Source: Selaginella moellendorffii
Lineage: Eukaryota; Streptophyta; Lycopodiopsida; Selaginellales; Selaginellaceae
DNA length: 64,000 bases
Direction of reading: 5' to 3'
NCBI RefSeq assembly: GCF_000143415.4
Contig: NW_003314274.1
Coordinates: forward strand, 124,001-188,000
In this document: positions 63,977 to 64,000 of the stretch, in pieces
Numbering within the stretch: position 1 is the stretch's first letter
Layout: the number at the start of each line of letters is the position of its first letter
The notes under the pieces: generated by a model
Databases searched by the model: none
The model's input: only the letters and a program-made list of their open reading frames with translations
Told to the model about the DNA's origin: nothing
Made by a program: the position numbers and the translations under genes

Positions 63977-64000
63977 ATGTGTCGTCTCAATCCCTGCGAG
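63977..64000 (+). CDS. Possible start of a gene running out of the window
   Basis: ATG at 63977 followed by CRLNPCE in an open frame, preceded by a pyrimidine-rich, GC-rich leader. Only eight codons are visible, so neither the start nor the product can be confirmed. Confidence 0.2.

Noticed and set aside
63514-63990. 158-codon minus-strand ORF at the right end
   Set aside because: It starts at TTG, not ATG, is Arg/Ala-rich and reflects the high GC of the region; no domain.

Overview
The window is nuclear DNA of a land plant. Signs are a plant-type cryptochrome, two SWEET sugar transporters, an SKU5-like multicopper-oxidase homologue, a plant BLM/Sgs1-like RECQ4 helicase and a plant beta-tubulin. 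Genes are very compact, with GT-AG introns of mostly 45-70 bp and short spacers. That, with transposon-rich stretches beside dense gene islands, suggests a lycophyte such as Selaginella moellendorffii. The species is an inference, not a read-out.

Region 1 (1-22 kb) is a gene island: C-terminal tail of an unknown gene; GT47 exostosin-family glycosyltransferase (370-1923, +); protein geranylgeranyltransferase type I beta subunit (2136-3777, +); cryptochrome (3789-5601, -) whose stop lies 11 bp from the stop of the convergent transferase gene; a 4 kb AT-rich gap; SWEET gene 1 (9856-10990, +); SKU5-similar gene (11051-13133, -); 21-exon RECQ4 (13862-18163, -); SWEET gene 2 (18704-19977, +) with a probable GC-AG intron; beta-tubulin (20278-21706, +). 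Exon models for all these genes were built by hand; every junction keeps phase.

Region 2 (24-36 kb) is a nested mobile-element complex. A decayed Ty3/gypsy element on the minus strand (LTRs 23974-24150 and 35932-36106) has its gag gene split by a 7,144 bp DNA transposon (28424-35567). The transposon has 24 bp inverted repeats and a 4 bp target duplication. It carries an intron-containing FCP1-like HAD-fold gene, a Cys/His-rich ORF of unknown family, and about fourteen copies of a roughly 22 bp palindrome spread through coding, intronic and spacer DNA. This is the most interesting object in the window.

Region 3 (36-51 kb) holds AT-rich DNA with a 4-copy 121 bp tandem repeat, then a young, non-coding LTR retrotransposon (42312-49875; LARD-like). 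Its 1.74-1.76 kb LTRs contain hexamer-based minisatellites that stay open in all reading frames, and its body carries two tRNA T-arm-like hairpins with Pol III B boxes. Tandem duplications and a miniature LTR element (TRIM, 50399-51009) follow.

Region 4 (51-64 kb) contains a decayed LINE, a BIG-type ARF-GEF gene fragment, a shattered carbamoyl-phosphate synthase large-subunit pseudogene with a small inverted piece, AT-rich filler, and a GC-rich segment at the right end that may be the 5' end of another gene. I see no CRISPR array, rRNA or intact tRNA gene.
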